A DNA stretch of 64,000 bases from the NCBI GenBank assembly GCA_016802295.1, contig JAESIW010000193.1:139982-203981 (forward strand), in the 5' to 3' direction. Position 1 is the stretch's first letter. The number at the start of each line of letters is the position of its first letter. The position numbers and the translations under genes are program-made. Below, piece after piece: positions 58,705 to 64,000 of the stretch. This stretch comes from Brachionus rotundiformis. Lineage: Eukaryota; Rotifera; Eurotatoria; Ploima; Brachionidae. Below the pieces are notes generated by a model. That model was not told the origin of the DNA and did not search any database. It saw only the letters and a list, made by a program, of their open reading frames with translations.

Positions 58705-61543
58705 TTAATTGAATAAAAGCTGAGGATAATATTTCAATAAGCTGACCATGCTTGTATGATAAGATGTTGTAGTTCGCACTATTTTGAAACGTTCTGCACG
58801 CTCAAAATTCGACTTTACCATTTCATAATATTCGCCATCAGACAATACCAAAGATTTTAATTTCGAACACTTTAACCTTGAAAATAAACTCTTTAAATTG
58901 AAATTATTAAAAATTTATTCTTTAAGTTATTTTTGAATTAATTTTTAATGCTAGTTGATATTCTGAAAAAAAATATACTATTTACCTAACATGGTCAATA
59001 AATTTTCGACTATTTTCATTAAAACGTATAGTCTCAGGATCCCATTGTATTTCCAATCGTTCTAAATTTGAACAATTTATTGCAAACGATTCGATTATTT
59101 GATCGACATGAATTCGCGTAGCAATTTTTTTAAACCATCCGAGAGGTGTTCCCATTACCACGATTCTAATATAACAATTATTTTTAGCTTATAATTAACC
59201 AAGATAAAAGTTCAAAAAAAAATTTTGTTAAATTAAAATCAATATTTAGATTTTTTGAATTTGAATAAGAAATAATGATTGTCTACCTTATATTTTTCAT
59301 ATGTTTGATAGAACTGATCCAAAATTGCTCGGTAATTTTAACGTTTCCAGTATACATGAAACCTTTCAACTGATTCCCATAAATTTTTAAAAAATCGAAG
59401 ACTTCTTCTGAGTTTAAATTAACTGTATTGCTAATATCCAAAGCTTCCAATTTTGAAACTTTTTTATTTTTAATCATTGCCAAAAATACCTTCAATTAAA
59501 AAATTAGAAAATTAAATAAAAATTCAAATTAAACAGAATCTAACTTGATCAGTGAAACCATCACAGTAAGCAACAGAAAGATACCTTAAATTTGGAGATT
59601 CATTTAACATTAAATTTAAGGCTTCTTCTCCAACGTCAGTCGAACTTAAATCTAATTCATCTAAAATTGTATTCTGCCATTCAACTTGAAGAATTGCTGA
59701 ACTTTCTATGGCAGTATTTTGTAGAAGCAATGATCTTAATTTCTTACATCTATCCAAAAGTGTCTTAAGAGAATATCCTTTATAGCGTGAACAAAAATTC
59801 AGTGCTATACATTCTAGGTGAATGCAACCTGATGCAATTGACTCAATGTGATTATCGTCAATGAAGGTGATTCCATAAAGATTAATGACCTTTAAAACGA
59901 AAAAAATCAAAATTATTTAGTTTTGTGTTTATAAGGCTTATTGCTGATTTATCTTTTGAAACTTAATTTTAAAATTCTGATAAATTTTAAAGCATTGCTT
60001 TTTATTAATTTTATTTAATTGTAGTTTATGTATTTTATCTAATTAATGATAATTTTTAAAATTACTTTTAAATTTGGTGTATATGATTTAATTTTTCCAA
60101 TGTTAATGGTTTCATATGTTTCATCTGGATCATTGCTTGTTTCAAGTGTTCCTTTAAATATGAATAAAATGAATTAGCTATAATTATTAAATAAGTTATC
60201 GATGTTTTGAAATTTTCTATCTAAAGTAATACAATATTTTTTAAAATATTTTCTGCTTAAAATATATTGTCAAAATTGTAACAATATAAGCTTTAACACG
60301 ACTTGGAGAAATTAGGTTATAATAATAAAAAGCTTTTTGAGGCCTTATGAAAAACATAATGAATAGTACTAAAATATCAATTGTATTCATTCTTTTAATT
60401 TATATATAGAGGATTTTAATATGCTTTAATTTTTTCAGCAACCTTTTATCGACACAGATTGTATTTTTTTTTTAAAATTCACAATCACTAATTAATTTTT
60501 TGAAATAGCACTTACTAAGTGCATGTTTTTTTTCTTTAAATAAATTAATAAATTGAATATTTTGTCACAAAAAATATATATGTACAAAATATTTGTTAAA
60601 TTTTTAAAATAAATATTAAAAGAATATAAATAAAGAAATGTATTAATTTTTTCATTCCTAGCTATATCATTTCATGATTCTAATTACAGGAATTTATTTT
60701 GATTTATGAAAATTTATTTTCGTTTAAACATTTTCAATTATTCAACTTACCAATTAAATGCAATATTTCAAGAGAAGATAAAAATGAATATATTCTTCTC
60801 ATAAAACCTTCCAAAAAAATAACCTCTGAGAGACATATTGTCATCATTTTCAAGTTACATGGAAATGCATTTAAGTCATTGAAGTCTTGTAATTGCATGG
60901 CAGCACTGAAATCAAGCGTTAAAAATTTTAAGTTGATACATTTGTTCGCTAGTTCATGAAAAAAACTTGAAGTTATAAAATCGATCGGTAATTCAATATA
61001 TTCTAGATGAGTATTGAAACGGTGACTAATTAGATACATAAAATGATCAAAATTTCGTATCGATATTGAATCTTTGTATTCAGGTCGTAATTTTAAAGCG
61101 CGCCATAATTTTGGATTTTGACTTAAATTTCGCCAATGCTTACATACCAGAGCACATTTGGTTATGTCATGATGATTTAAAAATGAAAATATACGAAGCA
61201 ATAACTTTTCTGGTAATGAATTGATATCTTTCTTAAATTTAAACAAAATTAGTTAGATGTTAACTAGGTAAAATTGGCCATCCAAACAAAATGTTTTAAA
61301 AAAGTGTTAAATTATTTCCAATTTGTTTAGATTTCCAATAAAAATTAATTTTTTTACAATTTTTAATTTAATTATATTTTGAGAATTTTGAGTAAATTTA
61401 TTTAAAGTTGAAGCCATGGTTTTGGATTTAGACTCTTTTCCTAAATTTTTTTCTGAATAATTTTTATTTACATCAGGAAATTCTTGTTCCTTAGTTTTAA
61501 ATAAAAAATTATCAGTTGATGACTGATCGTTAAATGATGGCAT
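58705..61543 (-). CDS. F-box / leucine-rich-repeat protein (7 exons, 550 aa)
   Basis: Likely substrate receptor of an SCF (SKP1-CUL1-F-box) ubiquitin ligase. Exons: 61543-61358, 61231-60751, 60151-60066, 59889-59545, 59489-59287, 59165-58986, 58876-58705; the sum is 1653 nt, in frame. The N-terminal 62 residues are polar and disordered. F-box at about residues 64-105: NSLPEKLLLRIFSFLNHHDI, then CALVCKHWRNLSQNPKLW. After it, LRRs of the amino-acid-conserved type (IELPIDFI, LKFLTLDFSAAMQL, IHLECIALNFCSRYKG, LRSLLLQNTAIES, LDELDLSSTDV, LRYLSVAYCDGFTD, VSKLEALDISN). The end is strongly conserved-looking: RIVVMGTPLGWFKKIATRIH, LERLEIQWDPETIRF and EYYEMVKSNFERAERF. Full-length, with one unusually long intron (60152-60750, 599 bp). 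I recognise the architecture but will not assign a FBXL number. Confidence 0.88.
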
Positions 61544-61781
61544 ATTTGCTTTGAATCCTTTAATAGTTAGATCGAATTAGAATGATTCTATTAAATTTAA
61601 CATTATTATTCATTTAAATAACAAAAAGGTAGAATAATCCTATGAAATATAGTCTATATATATTAATGTATCGAATGAGAATATTTTACATGTAATCTTC
61701 TTGAATTCTTGATCACCTTAATCCAAAAAATTATGAATTAAATCCGATTTTGGGATTAAGTGATGCTGAGCTTAAAACTTA

Positions 61782-62088
61782 TTATGACTAGAATATTATA
61801 TAAAAAATATATTAAAAGATTGAATAAACTTACACTAGGATATTTAATTTCAAAAGAGTTGCTAGCAATCTCAGTTTGGTTAAAATCCAACTGATCGTTA
61901 GCTTCCTTTCCGAATTCTTCTTGATTTTCTTTAAGAATTTTCAATAATTTTGAGCTAATTTTTGGATTTGAACCGTCAGGAATATCAAAAGATTTTTTTC
62001 GCGCTTTAGCGCCTTTTGTATTTGTGTTGATATCTTGATTCTGCATTTGAATCATTGAATTCAATGCTAAACCTGAAAAATCTGCCAT
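61782..62088 (-). CDS. Small unidentified protein (tentative 2-exon model, 86 aa)
   Basis: From ATG 62088 an open frame (MADFSGLALNSMIQMQNQ...) runs 85 codons to a donor AGT|GTAAGT (GT at 61833-61832). The next acceptor, TATTCTAG at 61789-61788, gives a stop one codon later (SS-stop). Using the alternative donor 61835 would give a slightly longer end. The frame is also open upstream of the ATG to an acceptor CTTTTTAG at about 62122, so there may be an earlier exon. The peptide is helical and charged (KISSKLLKILKENQEEFGKE). Family not recognised; the splice model is weaker than the others here. Confidence 0.45.
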
Positions 62089-62121
62089 TTCTGCGAGATT
62101 CTGATAAGTTATTTCGTACAA

Positions 62122-62766
62122 TCTAAAAAGTTTTAATATTTTTTTGCTGATTTATTTAAGAAATTTTTAACGAAAAATGTCATAATAATAATCAAAATTT
62201 TAAATTATTAATTTTTTCAATAATAATTAAATTAATCTTATTAAAAAGAAACTGTAATAATCGAGCGAAAAAATTTGAAAGTTATTAAACTAAAATTTTG
62301 CTCAAAATGATTATTATTAATTACCGTATAAAAATTAAACATCGATCTTTAAACATGAAATCATGCAAATTAAGGCTAAATTCTAAATGAATTGTTCAAA
62401 TAACTAGATTCATGAAAAAATAAATTATTTTTCAAATTATAAACAAAATTAGTACCAACGATTTATGTATTAAACTTTTTCTTACTGATTTTAGGTTGAA
62501 AAACAGATAATTAATTGATTAGATTAGTAGTTTAGAAATTCAAAGATAAAGAATTAGAAATTATGCAATCTTAAAAATAATTATAAGATTAGTTTCCTTT
62601 AAAACGAAGTGATGTAACTTTTACAAAAAGAACGCTTTTTATTAGATTAATATTTAAGACAATTCTAAAATTTTATTTTTATTAAAAAAAAACAAAATTA
62701 TTAAAAATTTATAATCAGTTAAAAATTCAACAAAACATTAAGATTTTTTTTTGAATTTTGATTTTT
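62122..62766. other. Intergenic stretch
   Basis: About 650 bp between two minus-strand genes, AT-rich, nothing seen apart from what may be the leader of the small gene. Confidence 0.45.
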
Positions 62767-64000
62767 TCATTCGGATTGTAAAATTCTAATAAAATCTTCA
62801 TGATCAATCATGCTAAACCGATTTTCAAACTCTTTGAATTGCCAATAAACATTAATCATCTTTTCCCTTAAAAATGTCAAATAATTTTAAAATATTACTA
62901 TTTTTTATGTTGTTAATAATTAAGATTAAAAAGAAAAACCACCTTAGATCCAAGTTTGTAAAAAAATTTTTAACAGTATAATTAATTGATTTGTATTCAT
63001 TTAATTCAAGATCTTTATTAAGTTCAATATTTGAATTCATACTGAGCTGTAAAATTTTGTTTAAAATATATACTGCTTTCGAAAAACGGATTAAATTTTC
63101 TTTTGTGCAGTTATTCATACAGCTTTCAAAAAATTGATTTAAAGACTTAACTGTTTCATGACTAAAAGAGTATTGAATGTTCAAAAATGGATCATATTTA
63201 ATGCTTCTTTCTGATATTGTATTTTGAGATAAATCTATAGTCAATAAACTAAAAACTCTAAATTTATCCCATATTACTTCAATATAGTTTAATTTATCCG
63301 ATAATTGGTTCGAATCACTCTCTGTATCAAAATGGAATACTGTCATTTCGGAATAGTTTATTATTTCGTAGATTTTTTGCCCAATAATTCGATAATGCTC
63401 TAAATTTTTCATCAACAAATTGAATTTTTTGTCAGAACTAAATTTTTTTAATTAAAAGGCGTGATTAAAATGAACAATATAATTACTCCGAAAACTCAAT
63501 AATTTTTATAAAATTGACAGTTTTTTCAGATATTTTTAAAAAACAGGACACTTTCTGTAAATGAGTTGAATAATTATTCTTATTTGACATTATGATTTTG
63601 TTATAAGCTTCAATAGATTCTTTTAATTCTGCAAATCCTTGATTGTAAATTGAACTTTTAAAAGAATCTGTAAAACAAAACAACGCATTGAAAACTCTAT
63701 AATAATGAGTTTATAAAATTTATGTAAAAATTATTATCTATATTTACTTATTTAGAGACACAATTAATGTCGTAAGTGTCCATGGTGGTTTATGAAGAAG
63801 CAAGTCAAGCCTATGAAAAATAATCTTATAAAATTTTCTAAATAATTATTCATGTGTTTTAGGATATTATATTAATGAAAAATATTCTACCAAACATTGT
63901 CATAAGCTTTTTTCATTTCATATTCAAAAAACAAACTCAAAATTGTGGTGCTAGAATAAATTAATCTGTCTTCAATTATGTTGACCTTGGAATAAAATTC
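62767..64000 (-). CDS. 3' part of an unidentified gene (5 exons visible, runs off right edge)
   Basis: Exons: 64000-63891 (in frame from the window edge, probably continuing beyond), 63810-63748, 63696-63487, 63437-62943, 62866-62767; all junctions are phase-consistent and the stop is TGA at 62769-62767. The visible 325 residues are helical, with few charged clusters. Segments: LIYSSTTILSLFFEYEMKKA, LDLLLHKPPWTLTTLIVSLN, NALFCFTDSFKSS, LSDKLNYIEVIWDKFRVFSL, and the end NVYWQFKEFENRFSMIDHED. It looks like the C-terminal part of a large alpha-helical scaffold protein. I considered ANTH/AP180 and gamma-tubulin complex proteins but see no diagnostic motif. Confidence 0.7.

Noticed and set aside
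1..64000. Bacterial contamination, phage, plasmid, CRISPR or virus
   Set aside because: Genes are spliced animal genes throughout; no operon structure, phage genes or spaced repeats were seen.
1..64000. tRNA or rRNA genes
   Set aside because: No cloverleaf with a GGTTCGAATCC-type T arm and no rRNA core sequence found by eye; a tRNAscan/Infernal run would settle this.

Overview
The window is nuclear DNA from a small animal. The evidence is about 100 short GT-AG introns (mostly 46-63 bp) in genes found only in animals or best known there: heparan sulfate NDST, a mucin-type GALNT, WAC, PHF12, kaptin, PDXDC1. Base composition is very AT-rich (about a quarter G+C by eye). Ciliary-type IQCK, compact genes, very short introns and several trimmed proteins suggest a reduced lineage. 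An orthonectid such as Intoshia would fit, but that is an inference I cannot test here.

Gene models below were spliced by hand, using phase-consistent GT/AG junctions and family similarity. Each complete model marked as a sum of exons closes in frame, which is a strong internal check.

Layout, left to right. 1-0.35 kb: 5' end of an unidentified gene (-). 2.3-5.05 kb: NDST (+), converging on KPTN (-) at 5.1-7.2 kb. 7.5-9.3 kb: RSRC2-like splicing factor (-), divergent from PDXDC1 (+) at 9.8-13.4 kb. 13.6-14.9 kb: intronless secretory protein kinase (+), followed by a 5.3 kb gene desert. 20.2 kb: small acidic protein (+). 21.8-23.4 kb: PPAN ribosome-biogenesis factor (+). 24.2-33.5 kb: three tandem YfkN/5'-nucleotidase-type phosphoesterases (+). 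33.6-35.3 kb: unidentified 537-aa gene (-). 35.5-36.7 kb: PDPK1 kinase lacking its PH domain (-), divergent from an LRMDA-like LRR gene (+, 36.9-37.8 kb). 37.9-38.9 kb: IQCK (-), divergent from WAC (+, 39.4-41.6 kb). 42.1-44.6 kb: DHX15/PRP43 (+). 45.2-46.8 kb: mitochondrial glutamate dehydrogenase (-). 48.2-49.8 kb: intronless compact PHF12-like gene (+). 51.1-51.8 kb: RAB14 (-). 53.1-55.3 kb: GALNT10-like (+). 56.0-57.4 kb: single-pass membrane protein with poly-Asn (-). 58.7-61.5 kb: F-box/LRR gene (-). 61.8-62.1 kb: small unidentified gene (-). 62.8-64.0 kb: 3' part of an unidentified gene (-) running off the right edge.

This is ordinary eukaryotic gene order with no operon logic. Shared themes exist: NDST and GALNT10 are Golgi glycan enzymes and RAB14 a Golgi/endosome GTPase. 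RSRC2, DHX15 and WAC act on nuclear RNA or transcription, and KPTN and PDPK1 sit on the nutrient/AGC-kinase axis. The most striking points are the PH-less PDPK1, the intronless kinase with a signal peptide, the triplicated phosphoesterases with reshuffled introns, and a genome-wide looking preference for AAG/TAG over CAG at 3' splice sites. I found no rRNA, tRNA, CRISPR, transposase or viral gene.
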